Part shown: positions 45,129-53,880 of the stretch, piece by piece
Numbering within the stretch: position 1 is the stretch's first letter
Layout: each line of letters opens with the position of its first letter
Origin: Gemmobacter caeruleus
GTDB taxonomy: Bacteria; Pseudomonadota; Alphaproteobacteria; Rhodobacterales; Rhodobacteraceae
Length of the DNA stretch: 64,000 nucleotides
Assembly (NCBI RefSeq): GCF_008271655.1
Contig: NZ_VKKX01000011.1
Location: forward strand, 372,001 to 436,000
Direction of reading: 5' to 3'
Notes under the pieces: generated by a model
What the model saw: only the letters and a program-made list of their open reading frames with translations
What the model was told of the DNA's origin: nothing
The model's database searches: none
Program-made: the position numbers and the translations under genes

Positions 45129-45659
45129 ATGCCGCCCCATGCCCTGCGTCTGGTCCGCCTGCTGAAATGGGTTGCGACCCTGTTGCTGGCCGTGTTGCCG
45201 CTTGTGGTCATTCAGGCCGGGTGGCGTGGTGCGCAGGCGCCCGGCTGGCTTGTCACCGCCTTTCCCGGCCTGCCGCAAGGCACGGTTCTGAGCGGGACGA
45301 AATCGACACTTGTCCTGGCGGTCGGCGCGCTGGCGCTTGGGCCGATGCTGGCCGCGCTGTGGCAGATGCGCGGGCTTTTCGCGCATTATGCGAAGGGCGA
45401 GGTGCTGACACCGGCCTCGGCCCGTCGGATCCGGGCGATCGGGCTCTGGCTCGCCGTGCTGGCGGCGATCCAGATCCTGCTGCCCAGCGTGCAAAGGTTT
45501 GTCCTGACCTGGGACAACCCGCCCGGCAGCCGCGAGGTGTCGATTGCGCTGACCTCGGAAATGCTCTGGCTGGCGCTCGCGGCGGGCTTGCTCGTGACGA
45601 TCGGCTGGGCCATGCACGAGGCCGCGCGCGTGGCAGAGGAGAACCGGGGCTTTGTCTGA
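45129..45659 (+). CDS. DUF2975-type membrane protein
   Basis: Integral membrane protein with four hydrophobic segments (about residues 12-32, 58-80, 102-125, 148-168). The segments ARRIRAIGLWLAVLAAIQIL and EMLWLALAAGLLVTIGWAMHEA fit the DUF2975 pattern. The length is 176 residues. AAGGAG at 45117-45122 supports the start at 45129. It overlaps the downstream XRE regulator by 8 bases, the usual two-gene arrangement for this family; the function is unknown. Confidence 0.8.
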   Translation: MPPHALRLVRLLKWVATLLLAVLPLVVIQAGWRGAQAPGWLVTAFPGLPQGTVLSGTKSTLVLAVGALALGPMLAALWQMRGLFAHYAKGEVLTPASARRIRAIGLWLAVLAAIQILLPSVQRFVLTWDNPPGSREVSIALTSEMLWLALAAGLLVTIGWAMHEAARVAEENRGFV

Positions 45660-45885
45660 GCTGGAAATCGTGGTGCGGCTGGATGTGATGCTGGCGCGGC
45701 GCAAGATGCGGTCTCGCGAACTGGCAGAACGGATCGGCATCACCGAGGCCAATCTGAGCCTGCTGAAATCCGGCAAGGTCAAGGGTATCCGCTTCGAGAC
45801 ACTGGCCGCGATCTGCACGGTGCTGGAATGCCAGCCCGGCGATCTGCTGGAGGCGGTGGCGCCACAGGGCCAGCCACAGAGTTGA
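45652..45885 (+). CDS. XRE-family small transcriptional regulator (YozG-like)
   Basis: A 77-residue Cro/CI-type helix-turn-helix protein: LDVMLARRKMRSRELAERIGIT, then EANLSLLKSGKVKGIRFETL and AAICTVLECQPGDLLE. The start appears to be TTG at 45652, inside the end of the DUF2975-type gene, with GAGGAG about 10 bases upstream. It probably regulates its own operon, plausibly through the palindrome at 45084-45093. Confidence 0.85.
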   Translation: MSELEIVVRLDVMLARRKMRSRELAERIGITEANLSLLKSGKVKGIRFETLAAICTVLECQPGDLLEAVAPQGQPQS

Positions 45886-45923
45886 CTTGCCTTGCAAGGG
45901 GATTCGGGAGTATTGAACCGCGC

Positions 45924-46016
45924 ATGCACGGGTTCATCTATTTCAACATCACCGATCACGCGCGGCTTCCGGCCCGCTTTTTCGGCATGACCCGCACCAT
46001 CCTCGCGCGGCTTTGA
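45924..46016 (+). CDS. Possible 30-residue leader ORF upstream of leuC
   Basis: ATG 45924 opens a frame MHGFIYFNITDHARLPARF... of 30 codons ending at 46016, 87 bases before leuC. GGGAG lies at 45906-45910, rather far upstream. It has three leucine codons, none in tandem, so a classical leucine attenuator is not evident. A TTCGACGAA hairpin follows 9 bases after its stop. It may be non-coding. Confidence 0.3.
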   Translation: MHGFIYFNITDHARLPARFFGMTRTILARL

Positions 46017-46024
46017 CGCCGGGG

Positions 46025-46047
46025 GCGATTTTTCGACGAAAAATCGC
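46025..46047. repeat. TTCGACGAA-centred palindromic hairpin upstream of leuC
   Basis: Arms GCGATTTTTCG and CGAAAAATCGC pair perfectly around one A. The centre matches the elements at 11133-11153 and 60530-60552, but the outer stem is different. Confidence 0.75.
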
Positions 46048-46103
46048 GTCCCGAAAGCCCGCAACCGCATTTCCCAGCCATCCCCATGATGAAGGTGAGA
46101 GCC

Positions 46104-47522
46104 ATGACCGCTCCGCGCACGCTGTATGACAAGATCTGGGACGACCATGTCGTCCATCAGGCCGAAGACGGCACCTGCCTGCTCTATATCGACCGCCACC
46201 TGGTGCATGAAGTCACCAGCCCGCAGGCCTTTGAAGGGCTGCGCATGACCGGCCGCAAGGTCCGTGCCCCGGAAAAGACCATTGCCGTGCCGGATCACAA
46301 CGTGCCCACCACCCCGGGCCGTGACACCCATATCGACAATGAGGAAAGCCGTATCCAGGTCGAGGCGCTCGACAAGAATGCCCGCGACTTCGGCATCAAC
46401 TATTACCCGGTGTCGGATATCCGTCAGGGCATCGTGCATATCGTCGGGCCCGAACAGGGCTGGACGCTGCCGGGCATGACCGTGGTCTGCGGCGACAGCC
46501 ACACCGCGACCCATGGCGCCTTCGGCTCGCTCGCGCATGGCATCGGCACCTCCGAGGTGGAGCATGTTCTGGCGACGCAAACGCTGATCCAGAAGAAATC
46601 GAAGAACATGAAGGTGGAGATCACCGGCAAGCTGCGTCCGGGTGTCACCGCCAAGGACATCACGCTGTCGGTCATCGGCGCGACCGGCACCGCTGGCGGC
46701 ACCGGCTATGTCATCGAATATTGCGGCGAGGCAATCCGCGACCTGTCGATGGAAGGCCGCATGACCGTCTGCAACATGGCGATCGAGGGGGGCGCGCGCG
46801 CCGGCCTCATCGCGCCGGACGAAAAGACCTTTGAATATATCAAGGGTCGCCCCCACGCCCCGAAAGGCGCCGCCTGGGAGGCCGCGATGACCTATTGGAA
46901 ATCGCTGTTCACCGATGAGGGCGCGCATTTCGACAAGGTGGTGGTGCTGAAGGGGGAAGACATCGCCCCGGTCGTGACCTGGGGCACCAGCCCCGAAGAT
47001 GTGCTGCCGATCACCGGCACCGTGCCCGCGCCCGAAGACTTCACCGGCGGCAAGGTCGAGGCCGCGCGCCGGTCGCTGGAATATATGGGCCTGACCCCCG
47101 GCATGAAACTGTCGGACATCAAGATCGACACCGTGTTCATCGGTTCCTGCACCAATGGCCGGATCGAGGATCTGCGCGCCGCCGCCGCCATCCTGAAGGG
47201 CAAGAAGATCAAGCCGGGGATGCGCGCGATGGTGGTGCCGGGCTCGGGGCTCGTGCGCGCACAGGCCGAGGAAGAAGGTCTGGCGCAGATCTTCATCGAC
47301 GCGGGCTTTGAATGGCGTCTGGCGGGGTGTTCCATGTGCCTTGCCATGAACCCCGACCAGCTGTCGCCCGGCGAACGCTGCGCCGCGACCTCGAACCGCA
47401 ATTTCGAGGGCCGTCAGGGCCGCGGTGGCCGCACCCACCTGCTTTCGCCCGCCATGGCGGCGGCGGCGGCGGTGACCGGCCACCTGACCGATGTGCGCGA
47501 GATGATGGCCGAGACGGTCTGA
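46104..47522 (+). CDS. leuC: 3-isopropylmalate dehydratase large subunit
   Basis: Isomerises 2- to 3-isopropylmalate with LeuD. The 4Fe-4S cysteines are in [13 protein letters not shown] (about residues 346-358) and [12 protein letters not shown] (about 407-418); PDHNVPTT and [13 protein letters not shown] are further aconitase-family motifs. The length is 472 residues. ATG 46104 ([13 protein letters not shown]) matches the family; GAAGGTGAG precedes it. leuD follows 12 bases later. Confidence 0.97.
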   Translation: MTAPRTLYDKIWDDHVVHQAEDGTCLLYIDRHLVHEVTSPQAFEGLRMTGRKVRAPEKTIAVPDHNVPTTPGRDTHIDNEESRIQVEALDKNARDFGINYYPVSDIRQGIVHIVGPEQGWTLPGMTVVCGDSHTATHGAFGSLAHGIGTSEVEHVLATQTLIQKKSKNMKVEITGKLRPGVTAKDITLSVIGATGTAGGTGYVIEYCGEAIRDLSMEGRMTVCNMAIEGGARAGLIAPDEKTFEYIKGRPHAPKGAAWEAAMTYWKSLFTDEGAHFDKVVVLKGEDIAPVVTWGTSPEDVLPITGTVPAPEDFTGGKVEAARRSLEYMGLTPGMKLSDIKIDTVFIGSCTNGRIEDLRAAAAILKGKKIKPGMRAMVVPGSGLVRAQAEEEGLAQIFIDAGFEWRLAGCSMCLAMNPDQLSPGERCAATSNRNFEGRQGRGGRTHLLSPAMAAAAAVTGHLTDVREMMAETV

Positions 47523-47534
47523 GGAGAAACGGCA

Positions 47535-48140
47535 ATGGACAAGTTCACCACCATCACCGGGATCGCGGCGCCCATGCCGCTGGTCAATATCGACACCGAC
47601 ATGATCATCCCCAAGCAGTTCCTCAAGACGATCCAGCGGTCGGGCCTGGGCAAGAACCTGTTTGACGAGATGCGCTACACGCAGGACGGCGCCGAGATCG
47701 CCGATTTCGTGCTGAACCGCGAACCCTATCGCAAGGCCGAGATCATCGTCGCCGGCGACAATTTCGGCTGCGGCTCGTCGCGCGAACACGCGCCCTGGGC
47801 GCTCCTGGATTTCGGCATCCGCTGCGTGATCTCCACCAGCTTTGCCGATATCTTTTTCAACAACTGCTTCAAGAACGGCATCCTGCCGATCGTGCTGCCG
47901 CAAGAGGCGGTCGCGGTGCTGATGGAGGACGCGCAGAAGGGCGGCAATGCCCGGATGATCGTCGATCTGGAGGCGCAGACCGTGACCACCTCGGAAGGGC
48001 AGAGCTTTGGCTTCGAGGTTGATCCCTTCCGCAAGCACTGCCTGCTGAACGGGTTGGACGATATCGGGCTGACGCTGGAAAAGGCCGCGAGCATCGACAC
48101 GTTCGAGGCCAGGGCCGGCCTGCTGCGCCCCTGGGTATGA
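47535..48140 (+). CDS. leuD: 3-isopropylmalate dehydratase small subunit
   Basis: Swivelling-domain subunit that completes the LeuCD enzyme. It begins [28 protein letters not shown]-like, and contains [20 protein letters not shown] (about residues 74-93) and [17 protein letters not shown]. The length of 201 residues is typical. GAGGAGAAAC precedes the ATG. A strong terminator follows at 48190-48226. Confidence 0.97.
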   Translation: MDKFTTITGIAAPMPLVNIDTDMIIPKQFLKTIQRSGLGKNLFDEMRYTQDGAEIADFVLNREPYRKAEIIVAGDNFGCGSSREHAPWALLDFGIRCVISTSFADIFFNNCFKNGILPIVLPQEAVAVLMEDAQKGGNARMIVDLEAQTVTTSEGQSFGFEVDPFRKHCLLNGLDDIGLTLEKAASIDTFEARAGLLRPWV

Positions 48141-48189
48141 TGCGACGGGGCCGCCTGGTGGCCCCGGAGGCATGAGCCACAAGATATAG

Positions 48190-48226
48190 GGCCGCCAAGG
48201 GTTTCAATCCCTTGGCGGCCTTTTTT
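48190..48226 (+). terminator. Rho-independent terminator after leuCD
   Basis: GGCCGCCAAGGG (48190-48201) and CCCTTGGCGGCC (48209-48220) form a perfect 12-bp stem around TTTCAAT, followed by TTTTTT. It separates leuCD from the two genes before leuB. Confidence 0.93.
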
Positions 48227-48332
48227 CATCCGCAATTTGATGCAATCTGGCGACAGTTTCACCAAGGAAATGCCGCATTAACCAGGTCTTATCGTCTCCA
48301 CCGTTGCGGCTGGGAACGAAAGAAGGCAAAAC

Positions 48333-49268
48333 TTGGGCAAGATTGAGGCAGCCCGCCACAATGCGCGGGAAATCATCGGGAAAAGGGTCCGGCAAAGTAT
48401 CGGATCCGCTCGGGTCGAGGAAGGCAAGGCAGTGGTCTCACGGCTGGCAGGCGCCGCCGCGCGCGCATTTTTCGTGATGGTGCTGGTCGCCACACCTTCG
48501 GTGCTGCTGCCCGGCACCGGGTCTGATGGCAAGCAGATGGTCGCGCTGGTCGCGCTGTTCGCCGGCGCGCTGACCTTTGCGGAATACAAGACGACCTATC
48601 CGGGGCTGGTGGAGTTTCGCGATGCGCCGCCCTTCAACCGGGTGCGGTTCCTGATCCTGTTCCTGACCGTCTTCCTGCTGACCGTGATCGAAAAGGCCCA
48701 TGTCGCGCCGACCTCGCTGTCGCTCTTGATCAATGCGCTTGGCATCGTGGTGGGCAATGCGCTTGATTTTCCCTATTCGCCGGTGCGGCTGGCCAAGCTG
48801 ATGCTGGCGGACGGCGCCTCCGAGGCGCAGATGGCGGCGGTGGCGACGGCGGCGGGCATGGCCTATCTGATTTCGCTCATCGGGCTGATGGTGTTCGTGC
48901 TGCTGCTCAAGCTGCGCGGCTGGCCGTCGCGCAATGGCGGCTTCAACGTCTGGGTGAACCTGCCGACCTTCGATCCCACGGCCAATGGCGATATCGTGCT
49001 GCGGCTGGAACGGGATGCGCGGCTGAACGCGGCGCTGGGTTTCCTGCTGCCCTTCCTGATCCCGGCCATCGTCAAGATCGGTTCGTCCGGGTTCGAGCCG
49101 CTGACGCTGACCTCTCCGCAAACCCTGATCTGGATGATGACGGCATGGTCCTTCCTTCCTTGCAGCCTGTTCATGCGCGGCATCGCCATGAGCAAGATCG
49201 CCGCGATGATCCGCGAGCGGCGGCGGACCGAAGGGGTCGAGGAAGGCTCGGATTACTTGCCGGCCTGA
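48333..49268 (+). CDS. Conserved integral membrane protein of unknown function
   Basis: About six hydrophobic segments are visible (near residues 45-60, 68-85, 103-120, 128-145, 172-195, 235-255). No known motif. The likely start is a TTG at 48333 with AGAAGG upstream; no in-frame ATG exists until residue 49, inside the first membrane segment. The length is 311 residues. It lies between leuD and leuB with an endonuclease-like gene whose frame overlaps its 3' end. Confidence 0.68.
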   Translation: MGKIEAARHNAREIIGKRVRQSIGSARVEEGKAVVSRLAGAAARAFFVMVLVATPSVLLPGTGSDGKQMVALVALFAGALTFAEYKTTYPGLVEFRDAPPFNRVRFLILFLTVFLLTVIEKAHVAPTSLSLLINALGIVVGNALDFPYSPVRLAKLMLADGASEAQMAAVATAAGMAYLISLIGLMVFVLLLKLRGWPSRNGGFNVWVNLPTFDPTANGDIVLRLERDARLNAALGFLLPFLIPAIVKIGSSGFEPLTLTSPQTLIWMMTAWSFLPCSLFMRGIAMSKIAAMIRERRRTEGVEEGSDYLPA

Positions 49269-50305
49269 TCCTGACGCTGATCGCCGCGCAGGCCGGGGCC
49301 GAGACGCTGCGCCTGGCCACCTGGAACGCCGATCTGACGCGGCAGGGGCCGGGGCTGCTGGTGCAGGATCTGCTGACCCCGGGGCATGAGGGCATCGCCG
49401 CCGTGGTGCAGGTGGTGCAGGCGCTGGATGCCGATCTGCTGTTGCTCACGGGGATGGATTTCGACACCGATCAGGTCGCGCTGACCGCCCTGGCCGACCG
49501 GCTGGCGGCGGCGGGGATCGCCTATCCCTATCGCTTTGCGCAGGCGCCCAATGCCGGGCTGCCCACGGGGCTGGATCTCGATCGTAATGGCCGGCGGGGC
49601 GATGCACGCGACGCCATGGGCTATGGCCGGTTTCAGGGGCAGGGCGGCATGGCGCTGCTGTCGCGCCTGCCGCTGGAGCCGGAGGCCGCACAGGATTTCA
49701 CCGCCTTTCTCTGGGCCGATCTGCCCGGCGCGCTGCTGCCGCCCGACATGACCGAGGCCGAACGCGGCATGCAGCGGCTGTCTTCGGTCAATCACTGGCT
49801 GGTGCCGCTGCGCCTGCCTTCGGGGCGGCGGCTGACGGTGATGGGCTTTGCCGCCACGCCGCCGGTTTTTGACGGGCCGGAAGATCGCAATGGCCGCCGC
49901 AACCATGACGAGACGGCCTTCTGGTCGCGGCTGCTGGACGGGGCCTTGCCCTTTGCCGCGCCCGAGGCGCCTTTCGTGCTGCTGGGGGACGCCAATCTGG
50001 ATCCGGTCGATGGCGACGGGCGGCCGGCGGCGCTGCGGGCCTTGCTCGCCGATGCGCGGCTGCAAGACCCGGCGCCGCGCAGCGCGCTGCCGCGTCGCGA
50101 TGACGGCCACAAGGGCGATCCTGCGCTGGATACCGCGGTCTATCCCGACGGGCCGGGCGGGCTGCGGGTCGATTACGTCCTGCCCTCGGCCGATCTGCGG
50201 GTGACCGGGGCGGGGCTTTTGTCGGCGGCGGACGGCCCCTTGGCCGGGGCGCTGGCCCGCGCCTCGCGTCACCTGCCGGTCTGGGTCGATATCGACCTGC
50301 CCTGA
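49145..50305 (+). CDS. Secreted endonuclease/exonuclease/phosphatase-family protein, start uncertain
   Basis: The EEP fold is suggested by LRLATWNADLTRQ, LLTGMDFDTDQ (the usual QE site is GM here), LLGDANLDPVDGDG and the C-terminal RVDYVLPS with ASRHLPVWVDI, which resembles the SDHxPV motif. A signal-like stretch LLAGLILTLIAAQAGAE precedes the domain but follows an arginine-rich 35-residue start that overlaps the previous gene by 124 bases. In-frame start options are ATG 49145, TTG 49160 or CTG 49265; none has a clear ribosome site, so the true start is open. Confidence 0.7.
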   Translation: MVLPSLQPVHARHRHEQDRRDDPRAAADRRGRGRLGLLAGLILTLIAAQAGAETLRLATWNADLTRQGPGLLVQDLLTPGHEGIAAVVQVVQALDADLLLLTGMDFDTDQVALTALADRLAAAGIAYPYRFAQAPNAGLPTGLDLDRNGRRGDARDAMGYGRFQGQGGMALLSRLPLEPEAAQDFTAFLWADLPGALLPPDMTEAERGMQRLSSVNHWLVPLRLPSGRRLTVMGFAATPPVFDGPEDRNGRRNHDETAFWSRLLDGALPFAAPEAPFVLLGDANLDPVDGDGRPAALRALLADARLQDPAPRSALPRRDDGHKGDPALDTAVYPDGPGGLRVDYVLPSADLRVTGAGLLSAADGPLAGALARASRHLPVWVDIDLP

Positions 50306-50404
50306 CGGGGAAACCCGTTGAAACCGCCCAAGCCCGCTTGACCCAACTGCCCCCACGGGCTAGGCCACCGCCCAGCCCATTCGCAGTTTCAAGGGAGCCT
50401 TTCC

Positions 50405-51511
50405 GTGGCCAATCCTTCCATCCTCATCCTCGCCGGCGACGGCATCGGCCCCGAAGTCATGGCCGAGGTGAAAAAGATCATCGGCTGGTATGACGCCAAG
50501 CGCGGCATCACCTTTGACGTGAGCGAAGATCTTGTCGGCGGCTGCGCCTATGACAAGCACGGCACGCCCCTGCACGACGACACCATGGCCAAGGCGCAAG
50601 AGGTGGATGCCGTGCTGCTGGGCGCCGTGGGCGGCCCGAAATATGACAATCTCGATTTCAGCGTGAAGCCCGAGCGCGGCCTGCTGCGCCTGCGCAAGGA
50701 AATGGACCTCTATTCCAACCTGCGCCCGGCCCAATGCTTTGACGCGCTGGCCGATTTTTCCAGTCTCAAGAAAGAGGTCGTGGCCGGGCTCGATATCGTC
50801 ATCGTTCGCGAACTGACCTCGGGCGTCTATTTCGGCGAGCCGCGCGGCATCTTCACCGAAGGCAATGAGCGCGTGGGCATCAACACCCAGCGGTATACCG
50901 AGTCGGAGATCGCCCGCGTCGCGCGGTCGGCCTTTGAACTGGCGCGGCGCCGGGGCAACAAGGTCTGCTCGATGGAGAAGGCCAATGTGATGGAATCGGG
51001 CATTCTGTGGCGCCAGGTCGTGCAGGAAATCCACGACAAGGAATACCCGGATGTCCAGCTTTCGCACATGTATGCGGATGCCGGCGCCATGCAGCTTTGC
51101 CGTTGGCCCAAGCAGTTCGACGTGATCGTGACCGACAACCTGTTCGGCGACCTGCTGTCGGATGCGGCCGCGATGCTGACGGGTTCCTTGGGGATGCTGC
51201 CCTCGGCCAGCCTTGGTGCGCCGATGGCCAATGGCCGCCCGAAGGCGCTGTATGAGCCGGTGCATGGTTCGGCCCCCGACATCGCCGGTCAGGGCAAGGC
51301 CAACCCGATCGCCTGCATCCTGTCCTTCGCCATGGCGCTGCGCTACAGCTTCGATCTGGGCGACGAGGCGACGCGCCTGGAACAGGCGGTCGAAAAGGTG
51401 CTGGCCGATGGCGTGCGCACCGCCGATCTGATGGGCCCCGAAGGCGGCACCCCGGTTTCGACCTCGGCCATGGGCGATGCGGTGATCGCCGCGCTGGATG
51501 CCAGCCTCTGA
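50405..51511 (+). CDS. leuB: 3-isopropylmalate dehydrogenase
   Basis: Oxidative decarboxylation of 3-isopropylmalate with NAD. It starts [17 protein letters not shown]; other motifs are [25 protein letters not shown], and the metal/NAD region [20 protein letters not shown] with [18 protein letters not shown] (in parts). The length is 368 residues. The start is GTG 50405, preceded by AAGGGAG. It is separated from leuCD by two unrelated genes. A terminator follows. Confidence 0.97.
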   Translation: MANPSILILAGDGIGPEVMAEVKKIIGWYDAKRGITFDVSEDLVGGCAYDKHGTPLHDDTMAKAQEVDAVLLGAVGGPKYDNLDFSVKPERGLLRLRKEMDLYSNLRPAQCFDALADFSSLKKEVVAGLDIVIVRELTSGVYFGEPRGIFTEGNERVGINTQRYTESEIARVARSAFELARRRGNKVCSMEKANVMESGILWRQVVQEIHDKEYPDVQLSHMYADAGAMQLCRWPKQFDVIVTDNLFGDLLSDAAAMLTGSLGMLPSASLGAPMANGRPKALYEPVHGSAPDIAGQGKANPIACILSFAMALRYSFDLGDEATRLEQAVEKVLADGVRTADLMGPEGGTPVSTSAMGDAVIAALDASL

Positions 51512-51532
51512 TCGGGCTGAAAAGTCATTGGC

Positions 51533-51556
51533 AAGGCCCGCTTCGGCGGGCCTTTT
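51533..51556 (+). terminator. Rho-independent terminator after leuB
   Basis: AAGGCCCGC (51533-51541) and GCGGGCCTT (51546-51554) pair around TTCG and continue into a short T-run. Confidence 0.85.
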
Positions 51557-51621
51557 CCATTGAGGGCGGGGCGAAATTTTGCGACAAGTGGTAGCGCAAA
51601 CACCAGCCGCAGGTCCACCGC

Positions 51622-52590
51622 ATGAGCCCCAATGTCCAGGGCGCGCTTTTCGCGCTTCTCGCCTTTGGCATCTATGCCACACATGACGTGGTGGTGAAAT
51701 TCCTGGGCGCGGATTACCACGCGATCCAGATCATCTTCTTTGCCGGTCTGCTCAGCTTTCCGCTGGTGACGATGATGCTGATGAAGGACGGGACCGAAGG
51801 CCATCTGCGCCCGGTTCATCCCTGGTGGACGGCGCTGCGCACCGTGTCCACCGTCATCACCGGCGTATCGGCCTTTTACGCCTTTTCGGTGCTGGAACTG
51901 GCGCAGACCTACGCCATCCTGTTTGCCGCGCCCCTGCTGATCACGGTGCTGGCGATCCCGGTCCTGGGCGAGAAGGTGGGGCTGCGGCGCGGTCTGGCCG
52001 TGGTCATCGGGCTGATCGGCGTGCTGATCGTGCTGCGCCCCGGGGCGGCGCCGCTCAGCCTTGGCCATCTGGCGGCGTTGACGGCGGCGATCTGTTCGTC
52101 GCTCGCCTCGGTGATCGTGCGCAAGATCGGGGCCGAGGAACGCTCGGCCGTGCTGCTGCTTTATCCGATGGTGGCGAATTTCCTGGTGCTGGGCTGCGCC
52201 TTGCCCTTTGTCTATCGCCCGATGCCGGTCGCGCATCTGGGCATGCTGGGCATCATCGCGGCCTTCGGCTTTGTCGCCACGCTGCTGGTGATCGCCGCCT
52301 ATCGCCGTGCCGAGGCGGTGATCGTCGCCCCGATGCAATATTCCCAGATGATCTGGGCGATCTTCTACGGCTACCTGATCTTTGACGAGACGCCCGACGA
52401 ATGGACGATGATCGGGGCGGCGGTCATCATGGCCTCTGGCATCTATATCGTGCTGCGTGAGGGGCGCGCCAAGGTGTCGGAAAACCGCCCCGTGCTGGAA
52501 TCGCGTTCGCGCCCGGAAACCGGGCTGATGCCGCGCATCTCGCTGCTGCTGCGCCGCCGGCCTGAGCGCTCGACACCCGGGCGCGATTAG
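51622..52590 (+). CDS. DMT-superfamily (EamA) permease
   Basis: Inner-membrane transporter with two EamA repeats, about ten hydrophobic helices. Visible are FALLAFGIYATHDVVVKFLG near the start, the repeat boundary AALTAAICSSLASVIVRKIGAEE and the second repeat MQYSQMIWAIFYGYLIFDETPDEWTMIGA (quoted in parts). The C-terminal ~40 residues are basic and cytoplasmic. The length is 322 residues. The substrate cannot be inferred. It sits between leuB and tRNA-Pro. Confidence 0.9.
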   Translation: MSPNVQGALFALLAFGIYATHDVVVKFLGADYHAIQIIFFAGLLSFPLVTMMLMKDGTEGHLRPVHPWWTALRTVSTVITGVSAFYAFSVLELAQTYAILFAAPLLITVLAIPVLGEKVGLRRGLAVVIGLIGVLIVLRPGAAPLSLGHLAALTAAICSSLASVIVRKIGAEERSAVLLLYPMVANFLVLGCALPFVYRPMPVAHLGMLGIIAAFGFVATLLVIAAYRRAEAVIVAPMQYSQMIWAIFYGYLIFDETPDEWTMIGAAVIMASGIYIVLREGRAKVSENRPVLESRSRPETGLMPRISLLLRRRPERSTPGRD

Positions 52591-52655
52591 CCAAAAGAAA
52601 TCTGCCTGCCCCTCTTGCAAAGGCCGGCGGCAGCGGGTAATCCCCCGCTCACGGT

Positions 52656-52732
52656 CGGAGCGTAGCGCAGCCTGGTAGCGCACCTGCTTCGGGAGCAGGG
52701 GGTCGGAGGTTCGAATCCTCTCGCTCCGACCA
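52656..52732 (+). tRNA. tRNA-Pro (anticodon CGG)
   Basis: The sequence folds as a standard cloverleaf: acceptor CGGAGCG/CGCTCCG, D arm GCGC...GCGC, anticodon stem CCTGC/GCAGG with loop TTCGGGA (anticodon CGG), T arm GGAGG-TTCGAAT-CCTCT, discriminator A and encoded CCA. It has 77 bases including CCA and reads the CCG proline codon. Confidence 0.95.
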
Positions 52733-52858
52733 GTTGAAAATCCCGAAAATCCCCCTGACAGCCAGCATGTTCCGCGTGATCGCACGGGGATTCCGCACTC
52801 GCCTAATCCGCGCGGCGGGCTTATAAGCGCCGCATCTCGCCGCCAACAGGAGTCGCCC

Positions 52859-53641
52859 ATGCCCGCCGAGCTTTCGCCCATCGACAAGGCCAAATTCGTC
52901 GCTGCCCGCCGGGCGGTGGATTTCATCGAGGATGGCATGAAACTGGGCCTTGGCACCGGCTCCACCGCCGCCTGGATGGTGCGCTGCCTGGCCGAACGCA
53001 TCCGCGAGGAAGGGCTGCGCGTGAAGGGCGTGCCGACCTCGACCCGCACCGCCGAACTGGCGCAGAGCCTGGGCGTGCCGGTCGTGTCGCTCGACGACGC
53101 GAAATGGCTGGATCTGACGATCGACGGCGCCGATGAATTCGACCCGCAACTGAACCTGATCAAGGGCGGCGGGGCGGCGCTCTTGCAGGAAAAGATCGTG
53201 GCGACGGCCAGCGACCAGATGATTGTCATCACCGATGCCGCGAAAGAGGTCGCGCAACTGGGCGCCTTTCCGCTGCCGGTCGAGGTGATTCCCTTCGGCT
53301 GGCAGACCACCAAGGCGCTGATCGAGGAAACGCTGGTCAGCATGGATGTGCTGGACCGCGACGTGACGCTGCGCATGAACGGCCAGGCGCCGCTGGTGAC
53401 GGACGAGGCCAATTACATCGTGGACCTGCATCTCAAGCGCATCGGCAACCCGCGGCAGCTGGCGCTGGTGCTGAACCAGATCCCCGGTGTTGTGGAAAAC
53501 GGGCTGTTCATCGACATCTGCGACAAGGTCATCATCGGCCATGGCGACGGCCGCGTGGTGACCCGCGACATCAATTCCGGCGAGACCTTCGACGAACAGA
53601 TCGAATTCGCCGACAGCGACAACATCTTTGCCGATTTCTGA
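52859..53641 (+). CDS. rpiA: Ribose-5-phosphate isomerase A
   Basis: Interconverts ribose-5-phosphate and ribulose-5-phosphate. Phosphate and active-site motifs are LGLGTGSTAAWMV (about residues 29-41), TIDGADEFDPQLNLIKGGG (about 88-106, catalytic aspartates and lysine) and LLQEKIVA. The length is 260 residues. CAGGAGTC precedes the ATG. It lies between two tRNA genes. Confidence 0.96.
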   Translation: MPAELSPIDKAKFVAARRAVDFIEDGMKLGLGTGSTAAWMVRCLAERIREEGLRVKGVPTSTRTAELAQSLGVPVVSLDDAKWLDLTIDGADEFDPQLNLIKGGGAALLQEKIVATASDQMIVITDAAKEVAQLGAFPLPVEVIPFGWQTTKALIEETLVSMDVLDRDVTLRMNGQAPLVTDEANYIVDLHLKRIGNPRQLALVLNQIPGVVENGLFIDICDKVIIGHGDGRVVTRDINSGETFDEQIEFADSDNIFADF

Positions 53642-53663
53642 TCGGGCCGCGCAGGGTGGGGGA

Positions 53664-53739
53664 TGGTAGGCCCGGAGGGACTCGAACCCCCAACCAAGGC
53701 GTTATGAGCGCCCTGCTCTGACCATTGAGCTACAGGCCC
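53664..53739 (-). tRNA. tRNA with CAT anticodon, probably tRNA-Ile2 (lysidine type)
   Basis: On the minus strand: acceptor GGGCCTG/CGGGCCT (with two G-T pairs), D arm GCTC...GAGC, anticodon stem GGGCG/CGCCT with loop CTCATAA, T arm GGGGG-TTCGAGT-CCCTC, and CCA. The CAT anticodon fits elongator or initiator Met or Ile2. C4-G69 and C5-G68, the pairs used by TilS, favour tRNA-Ile2; the initiator A1 mismatch pattern and the three G-C anticodon pairs are not seen. Confidence 0.85.
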
Positions 53740-53880
53740 GAACCTACTGCGCAACGCTTATGCGGCGCGGGGCAGGGGGTCAAGCGCGGGGCGTTGCCTG
53801 CGCGCCGTTTATCGTCTATGCGGTCGCCCGAGGATGCGGGCCGTCGCATCACCGTTCCGAAACCCAGCGGGAGCCGCCAG

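Noticed and set aside
45108-48182. A 1024-codon open frame on the minus strand
   Set aside because: Antisense to the DUF2975/XRE genes, leuC and leuD; same composition artefact, no recognisable domain.
48172-48189. Five-codon frame (MSHKI) with GGAGG directly before it, ahead of the leuCD terminator
   Set aside because: Only one base separates GGAGG from ATG, too close for normal initiation, and such a short frame is expected by chance.
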